This document shows, piece by piece, positions 13,311-25,815 of a stretch of DNA of 64,000 bases (positions are counted from its first letter, which is position 1; each line of letters begins with the position of its first letter). The DNA is taken from the NCBI GenBank assembly GCA_019055375.1, contig JAHQIW010000199.1, positions 1-64,000 of the forward strand, read 5' to 3'. The DNA comes from Parelaphostrongylus tenuis (lineage: Eukaryota; Nematoda; Chromadorea; Rhabditida; Metastrongylidae). The position numbers and the translations under genes are program-made. The notes under the pieces were generated by a model. It was not told the DNA's origin. It searched no databases and saw nothing but the letters and a program-made list of their open reading frames with translations.

Positions 13311-14764
13311 CTTTAGACCAAAGATCGGATCGTAATATGATCGACTAATGCTTTTTTTTTTTTGAAACTCGATAAAATTCCAAAAATTCCAGCAATTAAA
13401 CTTCCTCACAATGACGAGGCTTGGAGCGAAACCGTCCTGGAACATCTGTGAGTTTATATAGGCCCTTAGGGTCCCGCTACCAACGCTCAATTTAAACTTT
13501 GTATAAACATTCTCTTTTTGAAGTTTATATTCGAAAGTGTTACTATCACGCCACGTTGATCACGAAGCGCTATTTGAAAACAATGATCCCCGATACCAAT
13601 ATGGACATTAATTTTGCGGCCAACTCTCACCAAGCCGAAATTACACGTAACATGAGATAATGGTGTCAGCGTACAGCTGTATTAGACTTAACACGTATCT
13701 CCAACCACCAACATTCTGCACCTCCATATCCCTTGCTAAAATGCGAGGAAGCATTCAAATCTAGGGGACAATAACGCCGATCACTAGACGAGGCAGTTCC
13801 AGAACACCCTCAATCACACGGGGGAACCACCAGCGCATGTTATTTGGCCTGCCCGCGCGACTACCAAGCCGCTTCAGGCCTGCCCAAACAAAGCCTTCCC
13901 AACATTATTTTTGCAACTTGCCTGGAGCTTCGTAAAGAGCTCTAAAGACGCACGGTGCAGTAGACTCGATTGAAGTTAAGTTATTAGTCTTAGACGTCAC
14001 TGAAATCTATAGAGTTATGGTGATTTACGAATGAAGTCATGGAAGTGTTTGGGGTACAGCTGATGTGCTCCATTAGTGCATGCGAAAACTCATGCACCTT
14101 ATCCAGTGACCCCTCAAGCGATTAGAAGACTGAAACAGTAAGACAACTGCTCAGCTTATCTGGAATTAATAGTTAAATAAATCATAGCGCAACCAATAAA
14201 ACTTACAATACATCAAACGCAAGTCAGAAAAACACAGAAATCATACCAGATTTGAACGCCCACGTTATTCCTTAAAAAACAAAAAATTTTACTTTACGAA
14301 CAAAAAAAGTGGTAGCAAAATAAGAACTATAGTTATCAGCTCACCTAATGGATAAAAAGTGACTATCCAACATTTTGAGTGATATCGAAATAAAGTCGAT
14401 AGTTGGACTGCTACTCAGCTCTCCTATAAGCTAATATCACATCAGATTGGGAATTTACCCAACTTTTCTTCTTTTTGTATTCGTTTTTGCTGTCAATCCC
14501 TACTCCAGGTCAATGACTCCGAAATATATTACTTTTTCGAAAACGGATTGCAACTTTTCACATCGATGAAGTTTGTTTTCCTAGATGGAGTTGCAATTCG
14601 TCAACCAGACTAGTTGAAATTCATTAGAACAATCAATATTCCCTAAGGGCGCTTGATTGAAACGAACTCTAAACAATCTGGAATCAGAAGCACTTCATGA
14701 CCATAGATCAACTTTTCTAAGCCAAAAAGGTGTTCGAAATCGTGTCAATTCTACTAAATCTAGT

Positions 14765-15094
14765 TCAAATCCAAAAAAAAGAATGTTTTTAGCCTAAAAC
14801 GAGGTTGGTACGCCAGGGCCTACACCGGTGTTTCGGAGGCTCGTCCTCCTCATCAGTGACCCCCGCCCCACATTATGCCCTGCATTGTAGCAAGGAGGGA
14901 GGCGTATGTGGAAGTGGTGATGGCATAGTGTACAATGACACTGGTCCATCACCATCAGTCGATGTTTCGGCTGTTAGGCCAAAAACTAATCCATTGAATC
15001 ATTGAGGAGGACGAGCCTCCGAAACAACGGTGTATGGCCCTGGCGTACCAAACTCGTTTTAGGCTAAAAACATTCTTTTTTTTTTGGATTTGAT
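14765..15094. mobile_element. Fold-back MITE (GTACGCCAGGGCC family), full copy
   Basis: The ends are near-perfect inverted repeats of about 90 bp, from AAAAGAATGTTTTTAGCC through TGGTACGCCAGGGCC and GAGGCTCGTCCTCCTCA, and the reverse of these on the right. The centre (14900-15000) holds CAGTGTCATTGTACA-type sequence shared with other copies. Confidence 0.85.
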
Positions 15095-16134
15095 TTTGAA
15101 TGTTATAACGAGGTTTTAGAAACAGTCGATTCAATGGATTAAATCTAGTTTAGTTGGTGGTTAACATGAAATTAGAGTTTTTCATGCGATTTCATTATTC
15201 TGTTACGTGGTTTTCTCTCTGAATAGAACTATTTCACTGTTTCATTTTTGTTATCTGGTGAGCAATCCAACACATTCTGCTAATTTCCCAAAGTTCACAT
15301 CCACATTCTTCTTTCTTGGTTTCAACCAGAGAGTATAGAATTTTGTTCGATTGTACATAATCAAATAGTATCAATTGGAAACACTTTTTTCATGGGACGC
15401 AATTCGACAACGGCGAATGCGAACATCATGTCACTTATAAAAGAAGAGTAAGAGATAAGAGTAAATCTGCGATACTTTCGCAACATGACCGACTAATTAG
15501 TCGTAAGTACATGAGATGTAAATGAAAAATCAATAAGCATTTATCAACGCGTGAATGTGCATGATTGCCACTTCCGTTTTACTCAACCGTTATTTGTGTT
15601 TTCTTGATCAATTTTCTAGACAGTCGCTTCTCAGGAGAAAATGGAATTGATACCAAAAATGGCTCAGAAATATCCGGTTTTTATTAATGAGACTTCGTCG
15701 TCAATATGTGTTAAAGCGTATGAAGATTCGATGCGCTTAAGTAGTTAACTTAAGGCTAAAAACTCCTACTAGTTGAAGAAGGTTATTTTGATTACCAAGA
15801 ATCTCTTGCATACTCTGTATAAAACCATCAACCATTCTTTGGAAACGTTTCAAAATTAACTATAGAAACTGATGCAGAATTTTATTCCAAATCCAGAACG
15901 ACACAACGAACTGCCAAAGTGATCTTGCAGTACGATTTATCTCCACATCGATTCTCAATGACAAACTGATGAGGCAATGAAACGCCACGCTGTCAATAAG
16001 TTCCTCGGAACGGAGAGTTTTCTTGATTAACCGTAGAGAATATTAACCGCTGCGCCAAGAAACGCATCAATTCGAAATAATCTATGCTTGACTGCTCTTT
16101 TAGCGGTGACATGATGTTATGATTGAATATGCAA

Positions 16135-16330
16135 CATTGTTTAGTGATATGCCAAACACTGGACTTCAAACGAGGATCGAACTCGTATTTCATCTTTCCC
16201 AAAGGCGCAGAAAGAATGATAGCAGAACAGAAGCGTCGATAGTGCAGTGGATTGCACACGCGCTCCATAAAGGGTGAAATGTGGGATCGAATACCGTGTG
16301 ACTCCAAAGTTTTGCATTTCTCTAAATATT
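16135..16330. repeat. Degraded tRNA-like inverted-repeat element
   Basis: The left part holds AACGAGGATCGAACTCGT (B-box-like, minus) and the right part GATAGTGCAGTGGATTGCAC (A-box-like) with GGGTGAAATGTGGGATCGAA. It starts TTTAGTGATATGCCAAAC and ends near GTTTTGCATTTCTC. Confidence 0.55.
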
Positions 16331-17562
16331 ATTATATACATAATCACATGGAATTCACTGTGACTGACTGCTAATTAATATCAGTATCTTCTTGTTTGAC
16401 TTCCTTAGATGTATAACACTCAGGCAGAACGCCAAAACGACGGTGAGTTCTTTTCCAGTAGGCGCGTCTCACCTCCGATAAAGTCATCGAGCACATCATT
16501 ACCATGCAGTAAGGCTATCATGCTGCCTACCTACTCCGGGCCACGCTCTGTAGGTTCCATTGCATTTCATTGAAAAATCCTTTCTCTTTTTACTTACCAG
16601 TATTTATACTTTACCACTTTCATTGGTGATCATTCTCCTCGTTTTCTCGTCTATTTAGTGACATTTCAAAAGTTCTACCATAAGAGATCTTTAGTACCTG
16701 TCGAAACAGTTCACATAGTTTTTTCGTCTCCGTGTTACATAAGCTTCAGGAAGATGACCGTTCATCTAAAAAGTCTTTATTTAGACTCTAATAATAAGCC
16801 ATTATCTCATTGCTTCTACAGAAAACGTAGAAAACTGTATTTTTAAGAATTCAGAATGGCGAAAAAAACCCTTCTCAATTCAAACAGGATAAATTTGAAA
16901 AGCAGGTTTTTTTTGGATGGCCTGATATAGTTTTTATTTAGCAAATCAAAGAGAGGAAGAGTAGCTGGATTAGCGTAGGTCTTAAGTGCAAGAATTCCGA
17001 GGCGGTGAACAATTGCCAAAGAATGCATTGATGCGTACTCGTAGCGTCATAGAAGTATTTGAATGTATATTTTGTCTATAATAAATTGCGTTACCTTATC
17101 TGTTTATCAAACTGGTATTTTCTTATCCTCCAAGTTAATCTGTAAGCATTCTTGGTTTAGCTACTTTCCAGCAGTACTATGATGTTCTAATTATACATCC
17201 AAGTCAACTCACGCCTCTCAGATAAGTCGGGTGCCAACATGACGGTTATGAAGGGTCTGGTTGTCCGTGGACATAAGGCTGAACTAATAACCGTATGTTT
17301 ATTGAAAGGCTCCGACAATATGCTCCATTTTCTCAACATTCTACGCGCCACATCTTTTTTTTTTTGTTCGCTTAATTTATTCGCCGAAAAGTCGAAATGC
17401 TGTAGTGCCATCGCTTTGCTGTCACATCATTTCGTATGGCAACCCCAACATCCAAACCACATTTAACTATAGTAATTATAGGAGAAGCGTCTGCAATGGC
17501 AATAAATGTAATAGGCTCTATCACTAGCAACTATATGTAAGTGTATATGTACTGAATACGCG

Positions 17563-17785
17563 TGTGGCGCGCTGGTTAGGATGTATCTTGGTTTAATTCT
17601 GCCCCGAAACTCGAAAAGCCCATCATACTTTCGGAGTTGGCAGATTGGTACCAGACTTGTCTGAAGCTACCACGAGTCATTATCAAGGCCAGGTATGCAT
17701 TCAGTTCACCTGCAATGATGTCTGATGAGGTCAAATGCATGATGCGTCCCTCAGGGATTAATCAATGCCGAGGGTTTTATCCCTT
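17563..17785 (+). mobile_element. SINE copy, internally deleted
   Basis: GCGTGTGGCGCGCTGGTTAG at the head and AGATTGGTACCAGACTTGTC, GAGTCATTATCAAGGCC and GAGGGTTTTATCC in the body. The B-box part is shortened. Another piece of the family lies at about 17905-18020. Confidence 0.65.
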
Positions 17786-18589
17786 TTCATAGACGTACTA
17801 AACGGCCCGTTAATACGAAATGTGCGACCATTTTTGGATTTCTTTCCCAAAACATATTGATTCAAATGGGTGTGTATTGTTGTTTTAGAGCTGCCATGTA
17901 ATATAGACATCATTACCGGTTCGATCCCTAATTCCCTCGGGCCAACCACGCCTCTCACCCATCCGAATTCGCCAAATTGCTACCAGGCTTATCTGGTAGA
18001 ATAGAGACGTCACTTGCTTGACACATCTGTACTTTTCATCCATTATGCATTCAGTTAGTTCTATGATTGCTACGAATAGACCGTAATGCATGCATGGTCA
18101 CACCTTCAAGGAATTCAATTCAACGTCGAGAAGCTCTTCGACGTTTTGTTGATTCATAGTTCAATTATTGCTCACCTTTGTATAAATCTACTGTCATAAT
18201 CTATTAGCTGATGTTCGTATAAAGTGGCTAATTCTTCAACCAATTTTTCTCGGAACTCGTTGGCAATTGTTTCCATCACGTCGCACTATCGATCGTTTAT
18301 ACTCGTAATGTCTCGTATTTGTTATCCGATAATGAGAAATTTCGAAATGAGATAGGCAGACATTTTTCCTTGTTGTGTTCCAAACACACATTGCATACAT
18401 TTTACACTTTGACAGAGATAGCAGAGCGATACAAGTGAAAGAAATCCTAGCTGTTGAAGAAATCAATGAAACTGATTCTAAGTTAGATCCTGAAGTGAAT
18501 TTCGATCAACTTCCTTTCTTTTCTTCCTCTCTCACGATCATCATCGAAGTAATTTTTAATTTTGAAATTGTTGTAGATCTGTAGGAATG

Positions 18590-19900
18590 AGTTCGCTGGT
18601 TCAATCCATTTTACCCAGTCATTCAATTTTCGTCTACCCAAGTACCAATTTTGTTGCTTTTACCTATTAATTTGCAGTATTCTGCACCTTGAGGTTTTGC
18701 CCAGCCGCAGTTATCAAAGCAGTCACAGCAAGGAATAGGAATCTTCGATAATGAAATAAAAGTTCACCTTGGAGAAAAGAAAATATCTACATCTTCAAAT
18801 TCTCTCCGCTGATCTTCTCTGCACAAGGATCGTTGTATCCTGGGCCATTTCCGATTTGACGAATGTTTTGGTGAACTGGGCGAGACGTCATTTTCTTCTT
18901 GTTCTGAGAATACCGTTCAAGGACGTTCTCCAGATAATCACGGTGATGACTGATATTTGCCGCCCGTGTGGGTCAGGTGCTTCAGTGCTTTGTGTTAGTG
19001 TCTCTTTCGGTACAGCAATGATTTCCAGCATTAGTTTACTCTTCTTTGGATTTCTCGATAGAAATATCGGACTCTTTCTCACCTTAGACCGTAGTGCTGT
19101 TATGGAACTCCTTTTGTACCTCGCAGTTTAATACTCAGTAAAACCTGTGCAGCTCCATGAGATAGTAACCATCAATGGCTGCTGAATGATTGTATTTACT
19201 ATTTTCTCGTCCAGTATTCCAGACTTCTCATATCAAAATGACCTCTAGGACGAGAAAAAGATCGCATAGCATTATTTTCTGCACGTCAGTCTGCTCACTC
19301 TCGCGGATCCGTAATTGCGTGTCACGGCAATAAACTCCGATTGTGAAGGACGAGTGCATAATTCATAAAAACTATGAACTCTTTCATTTAATTAGAAACG
19401 CATTTCGGAACGAATTTAAAGAAAAAGAACATCGACTGACTACGGTAAGAGTGCACGAGGGTACAAAGTAGAGGTGGACAGTTATAAAATCGCTATAGAG
19501 AATTCTCGCCATTCGTTAATGAGTGAGATCGTTGTTGGAAGTAGATTGCAGCCGGTGTTTTATCACATTTATTCTCTAGAAAAAGTTATGTAGATACAAC
19601 AGCTGGAAAAGTTTGCAGGATTAACATGGCGCTAATCAGTTGGCTAATTTGAGCTGTATATTAGACAAAAGCCGTACTTCACTTATAATCGCTTGTAGAT
19701 GAATGATAGATGTAGATTAAATAGGATTAGACTTGTGCATGGATGGAACCAAATAAGCTTCACCTATAGCTGATGTCTGTTTTCTCGTTGGAAATAGAAT
19801 TTCAAACTATTTTTTTTTCAAAATAATCGATAAATTTCTTTATCATTAGTCACTACATATATCTTAAAACTTAGAATTCCTTGCCTTTACTGCTTTTACC
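18590..19900. other. No supported gene
   Basis: Two overlapping open frames (18769-19131 on + and 18888-19082 on -) look equally plausible, so neither is accepted. A Cys-rich minus-strand stretch near 18660-18740 (CCDCFDNCGWAKPQ) is exon-like but isolated. Confidence 0.4.
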
Positions 19901-19924
19901 GGTGCTATAATGTTTTAAATGCTC

Positions 19925-20190
19925 AGGCGAGAGTTCAACCCGAATTTCATCCAAACTGGTGACGCGTGCTAGCATTGCGCCACCATACCCACCACATATG
20001 TAAGCTGCCGGCTTAACTGAAGTTAATGTCGATAGGTGCTTATCACAGCGAACCCGAAAGGTTGTTGCTGACACTGACAGCTCCGCTGCTTGTTTGGGTC
20101 GGAGGAAAGTGGTGAAATAGGTGGATGGAGTGATAGCGCGCCCCTCCCCCCTGTATGGGTGAAATGCGGATTCAACCTCCGCTTGCTGTT
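19925..20190. repeat. Degraded tRNA-like inverted-repeat element
   Basis: The left arm has GAGTTCAACCCGAATTTCATC and ACGCGTGCTAGCATTGCGCC; the right arm has GGGTGAAATGCGGATTCAAC. Both match the family in opposite orientation around a 130-bp spacer. Confidence 0.5.
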
Positions 20191-20329
20191 GAATTGTCTT
20201 CATAATACTCTTAACTCTTAATTTAACCCTATGCGGACGGCGTTATAATCGATATTGCCAGCGGCATGCATCTTTGTTCTTCGACAAAGAATTTTCTCGC
20301 TTTATTTCGAGAAATACTTGGGATTCTTT

Positions 20330-20660
20330 GTACAACTCTAATAGAACATGATTTTACCTACAAGTATGTACCTTTTTTGCGCATTTATAACTCCTATGTG
20401 CAAAGAAAACTCCGAATAAGAAGCGTAATTATATTTTCGCTCTCATAGTGCGCTATAAACACTTTTTTAAGAATCATTTGAGTTTTGAACTCGCCACGAT
20501 TTGTACTATCGAACGAGCTTCGTGTAATCTAATATAAAAAACGATCTACAGACTTTAGCTGATCAGATAGATAAACCAAGTGTGAAACACAAATTTGTTT
20601 TTGTTGCTACAGCGCACTTCAAATGCCTATTTGAAAACCAAGAAAAGTGTCGGAATTCCC
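20330..20660. repeat. Dispersed AT-rich repeat, copy 1
   Basis: Shares GCGTAATTATATTTTCGCTC, TAGCTGATCAGATAGATAAAC-type and AAGTGTGAAACACAAATTTG segments in the same order with 27400-27680. The class is unknown. Confidence 0.5.
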
Positions 20661-21358
20661 GAGATTTAAGCTCTCGAATGATTGCTTGATTTCTAGATGA
20701 AAATCCCGTTTTGAGGAAGAAAACCTCTAGAGATTCGAGGGTCAAAACTGACCCGCATCGTCGGCAAAAGGTTAAGATGTCCACAAAGAACAGGACTTTG
20801 TTCCCCTTTCATAGAAACTTCCTCTCGAAACATAGGTTTCTCATCAGCATATGACCAATTTCAAAACTATTGCATGTGAATACATAGCTACAAATACGAC
20901 GTAGCACGTCTGGGCACTTTTTTATCAATAGATTTTCGTCTTATGCCCTCTATGGAGGAAAAAGCACCGTCAAACAGGGGCAATTTATCCGAGGTCACCA
21001 TATGTCGTTAGTCACGCCGTCGCGCGTTCGACCTCGACGCTTCCTCTTCCGCACGGGGCGACCCGCCAATCCACGAGATACTATCGTATTTCACCATAAC
21101 AATTTCCATACTATAGCTGTAGTCAGAATTTCGAGAAAAGATCCGGATTAATTTGAAATTTATTAAATTTGACGAAAGTACAGATTTCAAATAAAAAACT
21201 CTGTAGCGTATTATATAATAAAATCCTCATCGGCAGGATATCCAGCAGCTTGTATGAATTTCTGATTATTTTGCATTGAACCTTGGAATTTTCACACTAT
21301 GATCTTATAAATCCACATTATCAACTTGTTTTAGCGAATCGTCTTATCAAATTTGCGT

Positions 21359-22048
21359 CAAGTTTGTTAAGAGTTATTCCCATTTGGGGGGATTAATTTA
21401 GTTAGAGTGCCTAGGGTATTTTTGTTTGTATATTTCTATGTTCCTTTAATTTATACTGTGTTACAGGGTTTTATTTTTTTCTGTTAGATTGTTAATACTA
21501 CAATCTAACACTTGACATTTAAGATAAATCCTTTTTTACTTAAAGTTTTAAGAGCTACAACTTTAGAAAAAGAAAAAAAAAATCTTTTTCATAACCGATA
21601 CCTATACCCAAAAGTTGAAAACACTAAAAATATAAAAAATAAACCTAGAAAAAGTAAGACCCACAATAATGAAAAAATTCCAAAATCAAATCCTTCCTAA
21701 CTGATCCCTGTTATCACATTATTGATATCGTTTTTTACAAAAAGGGCTCAGTTTCCATTTAGTAGCAGGAAGGGGGACTAGATGGACGATTTATCCTTCT
21801 TTATGACCTCTGGGCCATGTTGGAAGAAGGGTAGATTTGCTACTTTTAGGTTGCATTGTGCTTGGTTAACTTCTACTTTAGGGGTATTGATTTTATGTGT
21901 ACTACAACTATAAAAATAGATATATATTTGGTGTGAAAATTAATAACACAATATAAATCGAAGGAACATAGAGATCTACAAACAAAAATACCTTAGGCAC
22001 TCTAACTAAATTAATCCCTCCAAATAGGAATAACTCTCGACAAACTTG
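21359..22048. mobile_element. 690-bp element with about 110-bp terminal inverted repeats
   Basis: CAAGTTTGTTAAGAGTTATT at the left and its near-exact reverse complement ending ...AACTCTCGACAAACTTG at the right extend inward for about 110 bp with a few differences. The interior is A-rich on the + strand (21520-21700) and includes a 62-codon Lys/Asn-rich frame that is probably not coding. A (GC)n run (about 22050-22068) follows directly. Confidence 0.75.
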
Positions 22049-22049
22049 T

Positions 22050-22068
22050 CGCGCGCGCGCGCGCGCGG
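22050..22068. repeat. GC dinucleotide microsatellite
   Basis: An uninterrupted alternating CG/GC run of 18-19 bases, striking in an AT-rich setting and able to adopt Z-DNA. It abuts the 690-bp TIR element. Confidence 0.9.
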
Positions 22069-22345
22069 GAAAACACAAATTCAAATCGGCATGCCCCCTC
22101 CCCCCCATGTCGAGCTGAGTCAGTCCATGTTGTGCTACGCTGGCGTCCACTCCCAATCTATTGATTTTGCTGTCTTAGTTTTTTTTTAATCATATTTGTG
22201 CTATATTTTGCATTCAGATTCGTAAGACAAATCATGTTTAATAGTTCCAATGTTCTATAAAGAAAAAGTCAAGTCTTAGTTCAGGAAAATCTTGTTTGAA
22301 ACTGTATTTTGTTAATGGCTCGTTCATTAATTGTATTCACAGCCC

Positions 22346-22436
22346 TAAGAGAATTGAGTGGTGAGCAAAAACGCGGCCTCAGGCGGGAATCGAACCCGCG
22401 TTTCATCCTATCCGGGGACGCGTGCTCTACCTTATT
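22346..22436 (-). repeat. Half copy of the tRNA-like inverted-repeat element
   Basis: CTAAGAGAATTGAGTGGTGAGC is followed by the same tRNA-like reverse complement (CGGGAATCGAACCCGCG), broken off after GCGTGCTCTACC. The second arm is missing. Confidence 0.75.
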
Positions 22437-22729
22437 ATCTGTGTATTCATAGCGTCAGTAATACTTTGGAGTGCCAAAAATTTTGCATTGATTCTGCAGC
22501 GAACATCACTAGTTGCTAAGTTCAAACTTGGAGAAGTTACTCCATAGAACTGGTCGGAAGTGTTGTCTATTACGACTTCTAACACGGCTTTATAAATTCC
22601 TCTACTAAAATTTACATACGTCACTTTTCTCGGATAGAGGTAATTTGTACAGAACGATTATCGTCTTCTTATTCGTTTAAGTGAGCTCCCGTTTGGACTC
22701 TATCAATTAGAAAATATCTATTTCTATAG

Positions 22730-22865
22730 GAGCTTGTGTGGCGCAGTGATTAGAGGTGCTGTGCAACTCACACTTGGTCGATCAGTCGATGGTCGATGGT
22801 TGGATTCCGCGCTCAGGGCTCATCAGGCCTTCAATCTCTCCGGCGTACTTTCTAGACTTTTACGT
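22730..22865 (+). mobile_element. SINE head fragment
   Basis: TGTGGCGCAGTGATTAGAGG and a B-box area with a repeated GTCGATGG; the similarity fades after CTCTCCGGCG. Confidence 0.65.
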
Positions 22866-23727
22866 TCTTCAAATTCGAATCCTCTCTCATTTTTGGTGGC
22901 CCTACTAGTTGCGTGGCGCAAGATAGAAGATAGGGAAATCTGCTAAGCTTCGTGGTCCGGCGCTAGGTGGTCGTTATCTCGACACATTGAGGTGTATTTC
23001 TCTTCAAAATGCGTAAGACAAGAAGACAAACTGAGAACTATTGAATGTCGTGCCCCCAGTTTTTACATACTCGTCAGAAGCAACTAGTACAGTCAGTAGA
23101 TCGATCTGTAATGGCTAAATTGTTCCTTTACCACTGTCAGTCATGCTGTCGCTTTCAAAGGGAACAAATAATAATTATCTACACATTTCCTATGTGCCGT
23201 ACATGACCGTCCACGACTGGACTAAGTGGCTGAAATTCACTAATCTTCGACGTTTTTCGACATTTCTTCCTTACGATTAGAACTGGACGAAAACGCGAAC
23301 GAGTGTGCGGAGCAAGGGTTAGGCGAAAATCGTCGATGGTGAAGATTAGAGATCCGTTATCCTAGCGATTTCCGGATTGCATGTTGGATATGTTATTGGG
23401 ATGTTCTGTCTGATAATCGCCATGCTACAGTTAAGACAAGTAGCAAATGTACTTGACATCAAATGAATTGTGACGAGCACAAGATCCGACTCATCATATC
23501 ATTCTCAACTGGTCCGTCAACCATCGCAGGAATTCCAACCATTCAGGAACCACAGCCACCCTGGACGAAGATTTATCGCAAGGCAACAAACCAGATGTCA
23601 GAAATGATAATGCCGCCTACCAAGGGATTGCAGAAAGTGCTACTATCGACCAACTCTGAAAACGTCGACGAAGAGTGAAGACGACGGGAAAGCCTCATTT
23701 GACATGCGAGCCAAATACGAACACAAC

Positions 23728-23920
23728 TACCTATGTGGTTTCGGAAAATGGTCATTTTATTTATCTACGTAGCCCTAACCCCACAATCTGCGCTAGCACT
23801 AGCGTTTCTCTTCCTTAGTTGTACCACGAAACAACCTAGTGAGAGAAATACTAGTGCTAGCGCATATTGTGGGGTTAGGGCTATGTAGATCAGTAGAAGG
23901 ACCATTTTCCCAAAACAAAA
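23728..23920. repeat. Fold-back repeat with about 90-bp arms
   Basis: CTACGTAGCCCTAACCCCAC...GCGCTAGCACTAG on the left and CTAGTGCTAGCGC...GTGGGGTTAGGGC on the right pair almost perfectly, and outer parts (GGAAAATGGTCATTTT / AAGGACCATTTTCC) also match. The loop is about 30 bases. Confidence 0.8.
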
Positions 23921-24387
23921 ACCGGCAGATGCGTGGGCGTACATGTCGATATGAAACAGTTTCTCTAACTGAGCATGTAATGAACAACATCAACATTTGA
24001 TTGACGTTGTTTAATCGAGAAAGCTTTGCCACTGGCGATAATTTTCGTACAAAAAGTGCGGCAGATGACCATCCAATGGTTTCATTCAAATTGAAGGTAA
24101 TTGAAGGAAGAGAATCAGGAGAAATGGTTTTTTCTATCGGACGGAGGATGTGGGTCGATGGCGGAGGCAGAGGCGGAACGTTATGAGCTATTGTTGTGAC
24201 TAGTGGAGCCGGCTCGTATCGCTTCCCTGTAGCTATGCCAACGTCTCAAAGTAATATCCGATCCCAGTTAATTAATTTGTATTCAGTTCAGTGTGGATCG
24301 TCATAGAATGAGGTCGCGTGTGGACTATATTCCCGCACATGGGTGTCTGTCTCACGAAAATCACTCAATAATTGTAGATCCAATGAT

Positions 24388-24580
24388 GTTGAGTGATATG
24401 GAAGGCTCTGAACCTCAAACGGTAATCGAACCAGCATCTCACTCTTTCCGAGGTTAGTGTGGAAGGAGCAAGAGCCTCGCTAGGGCGATTGCTTAGGAGG
24501 CGCTCCCGGAAAGGGTGAAACACGGGTTCGATTCCCATTCGTGGTACAAAGTTTTACATGTCACTCAATATTATCGGGTC
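24388..24580. repeat. Degraded tRNA-like inverted-repeat element
   Basis: Facing tRNA-like halves: CTCAAACGGTAATCGAACC on the left and GGGTGAAACACGGGTTCGAT on the right, ending in GTTTTACATGTCACTCAA, the same terminal motif as the copy at 44.6 kb. Confidence 0.6.
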
Positions 24581-25069
24581 ACCTGTATCACCTGTCATCC
24601 CGTTGATCTTCGAGCGATGCAAGCGGCCGCTAGCAACACTTCCATTTCTTCCCAATCGCGTGCAAGAGTATCTCAGTGGGTCCTCTTTGCTCTGGGGATT
24701 TGCTAAGCATCATGTCTTTCTTCTAGGCTTTTCGTGAAGAAATTAAACCATAGGGTCGGTGGTCTTCCTGTGAAGCGCTTGACATCCCGAGAAATCTAGT
24801 CGGTAACGGCTCTCTTACATCGGTATTACTGGCTATATGATTATAATATCCTTTATGCTACCACCAAGAAAGCGAATAGATTAAGAGTTCTTGTAAACCA
24901 GCAATTACTAAATTGTGATGAAGTTTCCAGATTCAAATCAGTCACACTACCTGTTCGTAAACATTTGCTTTTCACTCCTTTTGAGCTCTACGATCTTTTA
25001 TGGATACTTAATTATCCGGAGAGTTGAGATTATTTCTGTGGAATATCGCCTGTAAGAATGTTTAGGCCC

Positions 25070-25448
25070 TTTTGGAGGTTGGTACATCCGAGTCAAACGT
25101 ACGCTTCGGCGATCTCGCCCGATTCATCAGTGGCCCACGCCCCACACTGAACCCTACTTTGTAGCAGGAATGGGGAGACGTTAGTTACGGTGATAGCACG
25201 TGATATTGTGTTATCACCACTTTTTCTCAGTCGATGAGATGGATTTCTACGTACTCACTACCAGCCGTAATCCATCGACTGTAAAAAAATGGTGATAACG
25301 CACTATCGCGTGCCATCACTATAAATAACGTCTCCCCATCCTTGATACAAATAGGGTTTAGTTTGGGACGTGGGCCATTGATGAAGTTGGCAACACCGCC
25401 GAAACGTACGTATGGCTCTGACGTATCGGCCTCCAAAAGGCGCTGACA
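25070..25448. mobile_element. Fold-back MITE, same family, diverged full copy
   Basis: The left arm has TTTGGAGGTTGGTACATCC and CCACGCCCCACACTGAACCC; the right arm has CGTGGGCCATTGATGAAG and GGCCTCCAAAAGG. The centre is the inverted pair GTGATAGCACGTGATATTGT / CGCACTATCGCGTGCCATCAC. Confidence 0.8.
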
Positions 25449-25815
25449 TATCAACCTACAAAAAGGCATTTGTTAATCGGCGTCCGTGCACCATAGATGA
25501 TGTTGTCTTCTCAGCAGCTGGAAAATGGCGACGACCTGGATAAGCCCTCTCACGGCTGCTGTCGAGCCTCTTGGGACAGAAAGTCCTAGCCAACAAGTTA
25601 CCAGTCAAAGGCTAAGGCACGCACAATCTATCACGTTCCGTGAAAAATTGGCCGTTCAAGCGTCTAAGTGTTATTTGTTTTTTGTTTCCTGTCTTAGTCC
25701 TTAAACTATCTTGGCATCCATCATTCATCATTCCTTTCTCCGACGCCAAGTTTAAGTTCCATGGAACAGATGCAGATTTCCAAGGAAAGCCTCTTTAACT
25801 GCTTCGAATCATCTA

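Noticed and set aside
18769..19131. 120-codon membrane-like frame on the plus strand
   Set aside because: Open frames of similar quality overlap on the minus strand and no splice-consistent model could be built.
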